Translations under genes and position numbers: made by a program | The notes under the pieces: generated by a model | Databases searched by the model: none | What the model saw: only the letters and a program-made list of their open reading frames with translations | Told to the model about the DNA's origin: nothing | DNA from: Actinomycetes bacterium | GTDB lineage: Bacteria > Actinomycetota > Actinomycetes > Actinomycetales > Actinomycetaceae | Direction: 5' to 3' | DNA: 5,106 nt | NCBI GenBank assembly: GCA_023420745.1 | Contig: JAEZVQ010000158.1 | Location: 1 to 5,106, forward strand | Shown: piece after piece, positions 1-5,106 of the stretch | Position numbering within the stretch: the first letter of the stretch is position 1 | Layout: each line of letters opens with the position of its first letter

Positions 1-2418
1 GTCGGTGACAGTTACCTCGCCACTATCCTCATCAATGACATTGCGCCACAATCGCTGAAGGAAACGGTAGGAGCCGATGACCGCGCGTGTCTCCCACGGG
101 CGCGACATATCGAGCGGACCCATCGACATTTCATAAAGGCGGAACGTGTCGGCACCGTAGCTGTCGCAAATTTCATCGGGTGTGACGATGTTCTTCAGCG
201 ACTTCCCCATCTTGCCGTACTGGCGTTCGACAACCTCACCATTCCACGTGAATCCGGTGGTTTCGTCACCACTCACTTCGTCGGCGGGCACGTATTGTCC
301 GCGGCTGTCGGTGTAGGCGTAGGCCTCGATCATCCCCTGGTTGAACAGGTGGTGGAACGGTTCGCAGGCGGAAACGATCCCGAGGTCGTAGAGCACTTTC
401 TGCCAAAAACGCGCGTAAAGCAGGTGGAGCACCGCATGTTCGACACCACCGACATAGAGGTCGGCACCACCGCCGGGCTTCCCCTCGCGCGGCCCCATCC
501 AGTAGCGCTCCACCTCGTCGACAACAAGCGATTGGTCTTCGCGCGGATCGAGGTAACGGATTTCGTAGTAGCACGACCCCGCCCAGTTCGGCATCGTGTT
601 CGTATCCCGGTAGTAGGTTTGCGTACCTTCGCCGAGGTCGAGTTCTACCCGTACCCAGTCTTTCGCGCGCGTCAGCGGCGAGGCTGGTTCGCTGGTTGCG
701 TCATCGGGGTCGAAAGTCTGTGGTGTGAAGTCATCGAGTTCAGGCAGTTCAATCGGCAGCATCGACTCGGGCAGTGCGTGGACGCGACCATCTTCACCGT
801 GGACAACGGGGAACGGTTCGCCCCAGAAGCGCTGGCGGCTAAACAGCCAGTCGCGCAGTCGGTAGGAGGTGGCAGCTTCACCGATTCCCATGTCTTTCAG
901 CCAGTGGCACATGGTGGCGATCGCGTCACCTTTGTTCATGCCGTTGAGGTCAATGTCATCATTGGCTGAGTTGACGATGACGCCGTCGCCGATCCACGCG
1001 CTCGCACCATCCCAGTCGTCGCCAGGAGTGATGGTGGTGACGATGTCAAGGTCGAAACGCTGAGCGAACGCCCAGTCGCGCTCATCGTGAGCGGGCACCG
1101 CCATAATAGCGCCGGTCCCGTATCCCATCAGCACGTAGTCGGCAACGAAAATTGGAATCGCGCGACCGTTGACGGGATTGGTGGCGAAAATGCCGGTAAA
1201 GACCCCGGTCTTCTCACCCGCTTCTTCCAAACGCTCACTATCGGTCTTCGCGCCAGCGCTCGCACGGTAAGCAGCCACCGCCTCCGCCGGAGTACCCCAG
1301 CCGCCAGTCCACGCTTCACGCGTCCCCTCCGGCCATGCGTCAGGGACGAGAAGGTCACGCTCCTCGCATCCCACCTTGCCAACGAGGGGGTGCTCAGGGG
1401 AAATCACCATGAACGTCGCACCGAACAGCGTGTCGGGACGAGTGGTGTAGATTTCCAACTCGGTGCTGTCGCGGCGATCATCTCCGGGAACAAGGAAGCG
1501 CACGCGAGCACCGTGCGATTTCCCAATCCAGTTGCGCTGCATGGTGCGCACTTTTTCCGGCCAATCGACGAGGTCGAGGTCTTCGGCGAGACGATCGGCG
1601 TAGGCAGTCATGCGCATCATCCACTGCCGAAGCGTGGTTTTGAAAACGGGGAAGTTCCCGCGTTCCGAGCGCCCCTCGTTCGTCACTTCTTCGTCAGCAA
1701 GAACCGTGCCCAGACCCGGACACCAGTTGACGGGGGCGTGCGAGACGTAAGCGAGGCGGTAACCATCAATGATTCGGGCTCGTTCCACCGCGTCGAGCTC
1801 CACCCATGGACGACCATCCGGTGTTGGACGCTCACCGGAAGCAAACTCGGCAATGAGTTCGTCAATCGGACGTGCTGTACCGGTGGAACCGTCGCGATGC
1901 GGCGCGTCGGGATCGTACCAAGAGTTGAAAATCTGAAGGAAGATCCATTGCGTCCACTTGACGTAGTCGGAGTCTGTGGTGGCAAACACCCGTCGACGAT
2001 CGTGCGACAGACCGATGCGCGCGAGCTGTGCCTTCATATTCGCAATGTTGTCGCGCGTTGTGACGGCCGGATGCTGCCCTGTCTGCACCGCATACTGTTC
2101 TGCAGGCAAACCAAACGCGTCGAACCCCATGGTGTACAGCACGTTCTTGCCCTGCATCCGCTGGTAGCGCGCCACCACGTCGGTGGCGATATAACCCAGC
2201 GGGTGACCGACGTGAAGCCCTTTTCCTGACGGGTAGGGGAACATGTCGAGAAGGAAGAACGGCGGGAGCTGCGCACGCGGCCCGGAAAAACTGCCGCTGG
2301 GGTTGTCGGCAGCAAATGTGTTGGTCTCGTCCCACGTGTGCTGCCAGCGCCGTTCGATGTCGCCGGCGAGGGTAGCGTCGTAGCGGAAGGCGGGCGTCGC
2401 GTTCGCGGTATCACTCAT
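1..2418 (-). CDS. leuS: Leucine--tRNA ligase (LeuRS), 3' end cut off by the window edge
   Basis: Class Ia aminoacyl-tRNA synthetase that activates leucine with ATP, charges tRNA-Leu and edits mischarged norvaline/isoleucine; cytosolic. The frame is open for 806 codons with no stop or frameshift from the ATG at 2418. An in-frame TAA at 2427-2425 rules out an earlier start. Visible motifs: FPYPSGKG then HVGH (the HIGH signature, H69-H72); [11 protein letters not shown] shortly after; NWCP at 231-234; the CP1 editing domain with its threonine-rich TTRPDT at 325-330 and HDERD at 444-448; [12 protein letters not shown] from 523; [14 protein letters not shown] from 612; and KMGKS at 736-740 in place of KMSKS. 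No CxxC pair follows NWCP, which from memory is usual in actinobacterial LeuRS. The family runs to about 950 residues in Actinobacteria, so the end of the anticodon-binding domain and the C-terminal domain lie left of the window. It lies downstream of dps on the same strand, separated by 155 bp with a probable terminator. Identification is very secure. Confidence 0.98.
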   Translation of the reverse strand, partial: MSDTANATPAFRYDATLAGDIERRWQHTWDETNTFAADNPSGSFSGPRAQLPPFFLLDMFPYPSGKGLHVGHPLGYIATDVVARYQRMQGKNVLYTMGFDAFGLPAEQYAVQTGQHPAVTTRDNIANMKAQLARIGLSHDRRRVFATTDSDYVKWTQWIFLQIFNSWYDPDAPHRDGSTGTARPIDELIAEFASGERPTPDGRPWVELDAVERARIIDGYRLAYVSHAPVNWCPGLGTVLADEEVTNEGRSERGNFPVFKTTLRQWMMRMTAYADRLAEDLDLVDWPEKVRTMQRNWIGKSHGARVRFLVPGDDRRDSTELEIYTTRPDTLFGATFMVISPEHPLVGKVGCEERDLLVPDAWPEGTREAWTGGWGTPAEAVAAYRASAGAKTDSERLEEAGEKTGVFTGIFATNPVNGRAIPIFVADYVLMGYGTGAIMAVPAHDERDWAFAQRFDLDIVTTITPGDDWDGASAWIGDGVIVNSANDDIDLNGMNKGDAIATMCHWLKDMGIGEAATSYRLRDWLFSRQRFWGEPFPVVHGEDGRVHALPESMLPIELPELDDFTPQTFDPDDATSEPASPLTRAKDWVRVELDLGEGTQTYYRDTNTMPNWAGSCYYEIRYLDPREDQSLVVDEVERYWMGPREGKPGGGADLYVGGVEHAVLHLLYARFWQKVLYDLGIVSACEPFHHLFNQGMIEAYAYTDSRGQYVPADEVSGDETTGFTWNGEVVERQYGKMGKSLKNIVTPDEICDSYGADTFRLYEMSMGPLDMSRPWETRAVIGSYRFLQRLWRNVIDEDSGEVTVTD

Positions 2419-2430
2419 CGTCGTTTATCT

Positions 2431-2436
2431 CTCCTC
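2431..2436 (-). promoter_or_regulatory. Ribosome binding site of leuS
   Basis: The minus strand reads GAGGAG followed by 12 nt and then the ATG at 2418; if the shifted core GGAGAG is used the spacing is 10 nt. This is longer than ideal, but there is no competing start: the frame is closed by a TAA just upstream and no other in-frame ATG or GTG precedes the conserved N-terminal part. Confidence 0.6.
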
Positions 2437-2451
2437 GGGTTCGCTCGTTCC

Positions 2452-2457
2452 AATTTA
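2452..2457 (-). promoter_or_regulatory. Possible -10 element of a leuS promoter
   Basis: TAAATT on the minus strand matches 4 of 6 positions of TATAAT and is the most A/T-rich hexamer in the spacer. It would give a leader of about 27 nt before leuS. No convincing -35 exists at 16-18 bp; a TTGTCG lies only 13 bp upstream. The call rests on composition and position alone. Confidence 0.25.
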
Positions 2458-2485
2458 GCGCAACGCCCCTCGACAACTCTGGGAC

Positions 2486-2505
2486 GGTCGATCAATGAAT
2501 CGACC
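2486..2505 (-). repeat. Second hairpin overlapping the putative terminator
   Basis: Perfect 7-bp inverted repeat GGTCGAT / ATCGACC around a 6-nt loop (CAATGA on plus). Its arm at 2499-2505 shares six bases with the larger hairpin at 2500-2537, so the two cannot form fully at once on one RNA. It lies 68 bp from the leuS start. No T-box sequence or leucine-rich leader is present, so a named attenuator class cannot be assigned. Confidence 0.5.
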
Positions 2506-2537
2506 CCGAGTGCGCATGGTTTCGCTCTCGGGGTCGA
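2500..2537 (-). terminator. Strong hairpin, probable dps terminator
   Basis: TCGACCCCGAG (minus strand, from 2537) pairs perfectly over 11 bp with CTCGGGGTCGA (ending at 2500). After one A-A mismatch the stem continues with GCG/CGC around an 8-nt loop. It begins 37 nt after the dps stop codon. The trailing sequence TTCATT is only a weak T-tract, as is common for actinobacterial terminators. The position between two same-strand genes fits termination of dps before leuS. It could instead be an mRNA-stabilising 3' stem or part of the leuS leader. Confidence 0.6.
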
Positions 2538-2573
2538 ACTCACGTGCCGGCTATCCGACACTCATCATGGTGC

Positions 2574-3020
2574 TCACGCGGTGGCGGCACGCAGGAACCA
2601 TGCCTGCTGCTCCAACCCGGAGATGATGCCAATGAGCAGGTCGCCGCTAATCGGATCGGCTTCGTCAACCTCGTCGAGGTTGGCACGCATCGAATCGCAC
2701 ACCTGCTGGATCTTCTCCGCCATCAGCTGATAGGTCTTCCCCACTTCAAGGTCTCCGCCGTCAATCTGGGCGAGAACCGTGGTCTTCGCCACGGTGCTGG
2801 CGCGACCGTCGGGGTTGCCGCCGATGGTGGCGATGCGTTCCGCTACTTCATCGAGATTGGTGCGAACCAACGCCACCACCTCGTCAAGTGCGAGGTGGAG
2901 CGAACGGAACCGATCGCCCTTAATGTTCCAGTGAGCCTGCTTGCACTGCAGTTCCAGTGCGATGAGGTCTACCAGCGCCTGCTGAAGAGCCTCGGAAAGA
3001 ATGCCTTCTGCCTTGACCAT
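2574..3020 (-). CDS. dps: Dps-family mini-ferritin
   Basis: Ferritin-like protein expected to form a 12-mer that oxidises Fe(II), preferably with H2O2, stores the iron and protects DNA in stress; cytosolic or nucleoid-associated. It is 148 residues, normal for the family. The inter-subunit ferroxidase ligands are all present with canonical spacing: H30 (in AHWNIKG), H42, D46, D57 and E61 (in LDEVAERI), matching Listeria Dps H31/H43/D47/D58/E62 shifted by one. The C-terminal half carries EADPISGDLL and EQQAWFLRA, typical of Dps helix 4-5. The N-terminus (MVKAEGILSEAL) is short with a single Lys, so the Lys/Arg-rich DNA-binding tail of E. coli Dps is missing; DNA binding is therefore uncertain. 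The start at 3020 is chosen because AAGGAG lies 8 nt upstream; the frame stays open to an ATG at 3227, but that extension reads through this ribosome site and has no family resemblance. It is divergent from the HIT gene and upstream of leuS. Confidence 0.96.
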   Translation of the reverse strand: MVKAEGILSEALQQALVDLIALELQCKQAHWNIKGDRFRSLHLALDEVVALVRTNLDEVAERIATIGGNPDGRASTVAKTTVLAQIDGGDLEVGKTYQLMAEKIQQVCDSMRANLDEVDEADPISGDLLIGIISGLEQQAWFLRAATA

Positions 3021-3028
3021 GGTGGTGT

Positions 3029-3034
3029 CTCCTT
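3029..3034 (-). promoter_or_regulatory. Ribosome binding site fixing the dps start
   Basis: AAGGAG, inside GGAAGGAGA on the minus strand, sits 8 nt before the ATG at 3020. This near-perfect Shine-Dalgarno decides the start against the in-frame ATGs at 3038 and 3227, both of which would place this motif inside the coding sequence. Confidence 0.85.
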
Positions 3035-3144
3035 CCATTTCAGTGAGTACCCACGCGGTCACTACCGCGCCTCGCCGACACCTCACCAGTTGTCGCAGCA
3101 AATCCCGCAAAAACCGGCATATTGTGGGCGAGTTTTCGTTCTCC

Positions 3145-3150
3145 ATCATA
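3145..3150 (-). promoter_or_regulatory. Possible -10 element for dps
   Basis: TATGAT on the minus strand (within GTATATGATGG) matches 5 of 6 consensus bases. It would give a leader of about 118 nt. No TTGACA-like -35 is found at 16-18 bp; a TTGCAG lies 23 bp upstream, too far. An alternative sigma factor is possible because dps genes are often stress-induced, but I could not match a known stress-sigma motif. Confidence 0.3.
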
Positions 3151-3220
3151 TACCGCCACTCCAGTACCGGCATCTGCAATGATGTGGAAACTCGGTCATA
3201 CTCCCCCACCTGCGACTCAC

Positions 3221-3248
3221 GTCCCACCCGACACTGCGGGTTCGGGAC
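3221..3248 (+). repeat. Bulged hairpin in the HIT-gene leader
   Basis: GTCCC-ACCCG, loop ACACTG, then CGGGT-TC-GGGAC: two consecutive 5-bp stems pairing perfectly, interrupted only by a 2-nt bulge (TC, 3242-3243). It ends 5 nt before the GGAG ribosome site. If transcribed, it could influence ribosome access, or the inverted repeat may act at DNA level as an operator. No regulator is identifiable from the sequence. Confidence 0.5.
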
Positions 3249-3253
3249 ACAAT

Positions 3254-3257
3254 GGAG
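3254..3257 (+). promoter_or_regulatory. Closely spaced ribosome binding site of the HIT gene
   Basis: GGAG lies only 2 nt before the ATG at 3260, tighter than the usual 5-9 nt. The ATG is nevertheless favoured because translation from it begins MSTIFQRIIAGELPGRF, the conserved HIT-family N-terminus. An out-of-frame ATG at 3252 overlaps the site. Confidence 0.55.
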
Positions 3258-3259
3258 AC

Positions 3260-3703
3260 ATGAGCACGATTTTTCAACGCATCATCGCCGGTGAGCTTCC
3301 CGGTCGCTTCGTCTACGCCGACGACCTCGCTGTCGCCATCGCTACCATTGAACCGGTAACACCCGGTCACGTCCTCGTCATCCCGCGTCACCCGTATCCG
3401 GCGTGGACCGACATGCCCGAGGATGAATGGCAACATCTATCAGCGGTCGCGCGCACAATTGGTCGCGCTCAACTCGAGGCCTTTGAATGCCAGCGCATCG
3501 GTTTCGTCATCGCCGGCTACGAGGTGCCTCACACCCACATCCACGTCTACCCGACGTCGTCGGAAAAGGACATCACCAGACCGCACCCGGAACCGGTGTC
3601 AGATCGCATCCTCGAGTCGACGATGTCGGCGCTTCGTGCCGCCCTCGAAGCCCAAGGGTGTGAGAATGTGCCGCTGACAATCGACTCACCCGACCTCGAC
3701 TAA
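3260..3703 (+). CDS. HIT-family nucleotide hydrolase/transferase
   Basis: Histidine-triad superfamily protein of 147 residues, the usual size for Hint-branch members. These are cytosolic homodimers that cleave nucleoside phosphoramidates or other alpha-phosphate-linked nucleotides through a covalent nucleotidyl-histidine. The defining motif H-x-H-x-H-x-x is HTHIHVY at 91-97, with H93 the expected nucleophile. Upstream, PGHVLVIPR at 35-43 carries the conserved H37 and the beta-strand that packs on the active site. The start is set by the N-terminal MSTIFQRIIAGELPG. The true substrate cannot be read from sequence; Hint-like phosphoramidase or a diadenosine-polyphosphate hydrolase are both possible. 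Many actinobacteria carry several HIT genes, so no symbol is given. It is divergent from dps and converges on mntR with 21 bp between stop codons, so it is probably monocistronic. Confidence 0.95.
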   Translation: MSTIFQRIIAGELPGRFVYADDLAVAIATIEPVTPGHVLVIPRHPYPAWTDMPEDEWQHLSAVARTIGRAQLEAFECQRIGFVIAGYEVPHTHIHVYPTSSEKDITRPHPEPVSDRILESTMSALRAALEAQGCENVPLTIDSPDLD

Positions 3704-3724
3704 ACCGCTCAACGCAGGGGACTT

Positions 3725-4471
3725 TTACCCGCGCGACGAGGTTTTCGTGGCGTGGGCGTGGGGGTGTTCACCCGGTGGGTGCGGGCAGCGCACCCGGATG
3801 TCGGCACCGAGATCGATCGGCAGGTCGATACGAGTACCTACCACCGGGTCTTTCCCTTGGGACATGACTTCGACAGTGATGATGCCGGTGCTGGCATTGC
3901 GCTCCACAACGTGAAGCTCAGATCCTGGCACAATGCCACGCGCCTCACAGTGGCGCAGCAGCTCAGGATCGGCGTCGCGAATTCGAGTGACACGCACGGT
4001 CGTTGCCTCGTCGGCAATATCCAGGGTGCAGTGAGAACCCGCGGGAACCGTCCCATCGGCACGCGGAATCGGATCACCATGAGGATCAAACTCAGGGTAA
4101 CCGAGAACGTGGTCGATGCGGTCGATCAGCCGATTAGTCACCGCGTGTTCAAGACTTTCAGCTTCGTCATGCACCTCGTCCCAGGAGTATCCGAGGAGGT
4201 CGTGAAGCACCGTTTCAATCATCCGGTGACGACGCACCATAGTGACGGCCAACCGATGTCCATCCTCGGTCAATCGCACACGCTGATAGGGACGATGACT
4301 GACCAGCCCCTGGTCACGCAATTTGCGCACATTCTCTGACGCTGTCGATGCGGACACACCCATCAGCGTGGCGAGTTCGGTGACGCCAATTCCGTCGTCC
4401 CCCCACTCCCCTGCGCAGTAGATGGCACGCAGATAGTCCTGCACGACAGTGGTGGATGTTCTGCGACTCAT
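3725..4471 (-). CDS. mntR: Manganese-responsive DtxR-family repressor MntR
   Basis: Metal-dependent dimeric DNA-binding repressor; with Mn(II) bound, members shut off manganese uptake genes. It has 248 residues. An N-terminal winged helix-turn-helix (about 8-70; recognition segment VSASTASENVRKL) is followed by a metal-binding dimerisation domain (about 72-137) and a FeoA/SH3-like domain (about 148-228). Ligands resemble MntR rather than DtxR/IdeR: D12 in QDYLRAIY (DtxR has Met10), H82, then E105, E108 and H109 in HDEAESLEH (DtxR has Cys102 in place of E105). As I recall them, FDPHGDPIPRADG and DADPELL closely match M. tuberculosis Rv2788. The last 20 residues are unusual: a Cys/His/Pro-rich tail (C229 to H240). 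The start at 4471 overlaps the VKOR stop as ATGA; the open frame extends 28 codons further upstream, but that part is a His/Arg-rich shadow of the VKOR 3' end. No strong Shine-Dalgarno precedes the ATG, consistent with translational coupling. An iron-sensing role is less likely. Confidence 0.93.
   Translation of the reverse strand: MSRRTSTTVVQDYLRAIYCAGEWGDDGIGVTELATLMGVSASTASENVRKLRDQGLVSHRPYQRVRLTEDGHRLAVTMVRRHRMIETVLHDLLGYSWDEVHDEAESLEHAVTNRLIDRIDHVLGYPEFDPHGDPIPRADGTVPAGSHCTLDIADEATTVRVTRIRDADPELLRHCEARGIVPGSELHVVERNASTGIITVEVMSQGKDPVVGTRIDLPIDLGADIRVRCPHPPGEHPHAHATKTSSRG
3762..3795. repeat. Tandem inverted repeats inside the 3' end of mntR
   Basis: GGGTG-TT-CACCC (3762-3773) is followed three bases later by GGGTGCG-GGCAG-CGCACCC (3777-3795), a perfect 7-bp stem with a 5-nt loop. 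Both arise within the codons of the Pro/His-rich tail of MntR. On the plus strand they lie 59-92 bp beyond the HIT stop and could serve as its 3' stem-loop, though no T-tract follows. There is no other terminator-like structure between the two convergent genes. Confidence 0.45.
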
Positions 4472-5103
4472 GACAGCACCGTGGCGATGACGTCGGCTTT
4501 CATCACCACAACGATGATGATGACGATGAGGTGTGCCGCCACAGCATACGCCCACGAATACCGCATGACGAGGCGCCGCATCGCGTCATCGACGTCGAGG
4601 GTCAGTGCCTGAGGGATCGCGATTGAGACGATGATCATCGTCATCGACCAAATCACCATGCAGTACGGGCACAAAGCACCCAACCCCGTGACCGAGGTGG
4701 TGACGAAGAACGCCACCATCCCCAGCCCGCCAACGGCTCCGATGGCAATGATGCGCCATGCGAGTCGCGTCACCGTCGACCCGGTGGCGAGGAGCACAGC
4801 CGCGGTGGCGAGTGCGGAAAATGCTGCGAGACCAATAGCAGAGTTGGGAAAACCGAGAAGGTGGGCTTGCCAGGTCATCAGTGATGATCCGCAGCCAACT
4901 AGTGGATTGATGTCGCATGACAGCGCCGCATCCGGGTTGGACAGGTGATGCAGTTCTGTGATGAGGAGCATCAACGATGCGCCTGCTCCGATCAGTGCCG
5001 CACAGCCGAGAACAGTGAGGTGCCCCCATCCGAGGCGCGGTGCCGTACTCAAAATTGCGCGTGTGGTCATCGACCGGGTGGTTGCCCCACGATGCGTGCT
5101 CAT
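4468..5103 (-). CDS. Vitamin K epoxide reductase (VKOR) family thiol oxidoreductase
   Basis: Membrane enzyme that, in actinobacteria, does the job of DsbB: it reoxidises a DsbA-like extracytoplasmic thiol oxidase and passes electrons to a quinone. As read from the ATG at 5103 it has 211 residues. Five hydrophobic segments are seen at about 28-49, 86-107, 114-136, 143-164 and 184-201. The active-site CPYC is C145-C148 at the start of the fourth segment; the loop shuttle cysteines are C63 and C71 (CDINPLVGC), followed by the conserved GFPNSAIGL at 84-92. All four essential cysteines are present. No fused thioredoxin domain follows, unlike cyanobacterial VKOR. The N-terminus is uncertain: M12 (ATG at 5070) is an alternative, and the frame is still open at the window edge, so a start further right cannot be excluded. 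Its TGA overlaps the mntR ATG (ATGA), indicating one operon with VKOR first; the promoter lies outside the window. Confidence 0.93.
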   Translation of the reverse strand: MSTHRGATTRSMTTRAILSTAPRLGWGHLTVLGCAALIGAGASLMLLITELHHLSNPDAALSCDINPLVGCGSSLMTWQAHLLGFPNSAIGLAAFSALATAAVLLATGSTVTRLAWRIIAIGAVGGLGMVAFFVTTSVTGLGALCPYCMVIWSMTMIIVSIAIPQALTLDVDDAMRRLVMRYSWAYAVAAHLIVIIIVVVMKADVIATVLS

Positions 5104-5106
5104 CGT

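Larger units (their letters stand above)
3021..3259. other. Divergent intergenic region between dps and the HIT gene
   Basis: This 239-bp spacer must hold the promoters of both outward-reading genes. It contains the dps ribosome site and a TATGAT box (minus), a weak CATACT hexamer at 3197-3202 (plus) that could be a -10 for the HIT gene, two copies of ACCGGCAT (3113-3120 and 3166-3173), a near-palindrome CCAGTACCGG at 3161-3170, and the hairpin at 3221-3248. I see no 19-bp DtxR/IdeR iron box and no sequence resembling the corynebacterial MntR palindrome as I remember it. The open frames through it show no recognisable protein. Confidence 0.7.

Noticed and set aside
199..213. KMGKS instead of KMSKS in LeuRS as a functional anomaly
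   Set aside because: Both lysines and the final serine are kept, and from memory this variant is common in actinobacterial LeuRS, so it is lineage-typical rather than a defect.
1087..2229. 380-codon open frame on the plus strand opposite leuS
   Set aside because: It lies wholly antisense to a continuous, motif-rich LeuRS frame. Its translation shows no family signature, and long antisense frames are expected in G/C-rich coding DNA.
2419..2573. T-box riboswitch or leucine attenuator for leuS
   Set aside because: The spacer lacks the conserved T-box core and specifier stem-loop and is too short for a standard T-box; no run of leucine codons is present.
2544..3182. 212-codon open frame on the plus strand opposite dps
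   Set aside because: It is antisense to dps, which has every Dps ligand and a perfect ribosome site. The plus-strand product resembles no known protein and lacks a plausible start signal.
3021..3227. 69-residue N-terminal extension of Dps from an ATG at 3227
   Set aside because: The AAGGAG 8 nt before the ATG at 3020 and the family's usual length favour the shorter protein; the extension has no Dps similarity and would cross the putative promoter.
3122..3259. 46-residue N-terminal extension of the HIT protein
   Set aside because: The conserved family N-terminus begins exactly at the ATG at 3260. The upstream codons are low in conservation signals and contain the hairpin.
3021..3259. DtxR/IdeR-type iron box controlling dps
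   Set aside because: No 19-bp interrupted palindrome resembling the TTAGG...CCTAA consensus is found on inspection of both strands.
3752..4339. 195-codon plus-strand frame opposite mntR
   Set aside because: Antisense shadow of a well-supported DtxR-family gene; no recognisable domain.
4472..4555. 28-residue His/Arg-rich N-terminal extension of MntR
   Set aside because: It is read in another frame of the VKOR 3' end, whose last membrane segment explains the base pattern. The ATGA overlap and the homologous MntR N-terminus support the start at 4471.

Overview
The window looks like ordinary chromosome from a moderately high-GC actinobacterium (Actinomycetota; roughly 60% G+C by eye). The evidence is the codon usage (G/C in most third positions) and five proteins that read as actinobacterial versions of their families: a LeuRS with KMGKS and no CxxC zinc pair after its NWCP motif, a short-tailed Dps, a HIT protein starting MSTIFQRIIAGELPGRF, a mycobacterial-type MntR with a FeoA/SH3-like C-terminal domain, and a single-domain VKOR. 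I cannot place the genus. I see no rRNA, tRNA, CRISPR array, insertion sequence or phage gene.

Layout from left to right. Positions 1-2418 (minus) hold the first 806 codons of leuS; its 3' end runs off the left edge. Positions 2419-2573 are an intergenic spacer with two overlapping perfect-stem hairpins, one of which probably terminates dps, plus a weak leuS promoter. Positions 2574-3020 (minus) encode a Dps mini-ferritin with all five ferroxidase ligands. Positions 3021-3259 are a divergent intergenic region serving dps and a HIT-family gene, with a bulged hairpin directly in front of the HIT start. Positions 3260-3703 (plus) encode the HIT protein. It converges, with only 21 bp between stop codons, on a minus-strand pair: mntR (3725-4471) and a VKOR-family gene (4468-5103, 5' end near or beyond the right edge). 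These two overlap by ATGA and are almost certainly co-transcribed, VKOR first.

How the genes fit together. leuS is housekeeping (leucyl-tRNA synthesis). dps (iron oxidation and storage, peroxide protection), mntR (manganese-responsive repressor) and VKOR (quinone-linked disulfide generation) all bear on metal or redox homeostasis. Their proximity could be functional, but that is inference; only the VKOR-mntR coupling is directly supported by the sequence. I found no clearly novel system. The items most worth a second look are the VKOR-mntR translational coupling, the Cys/His-rich tail on MntR, and the intergenic hairpins before leuS and before the HIT gene.
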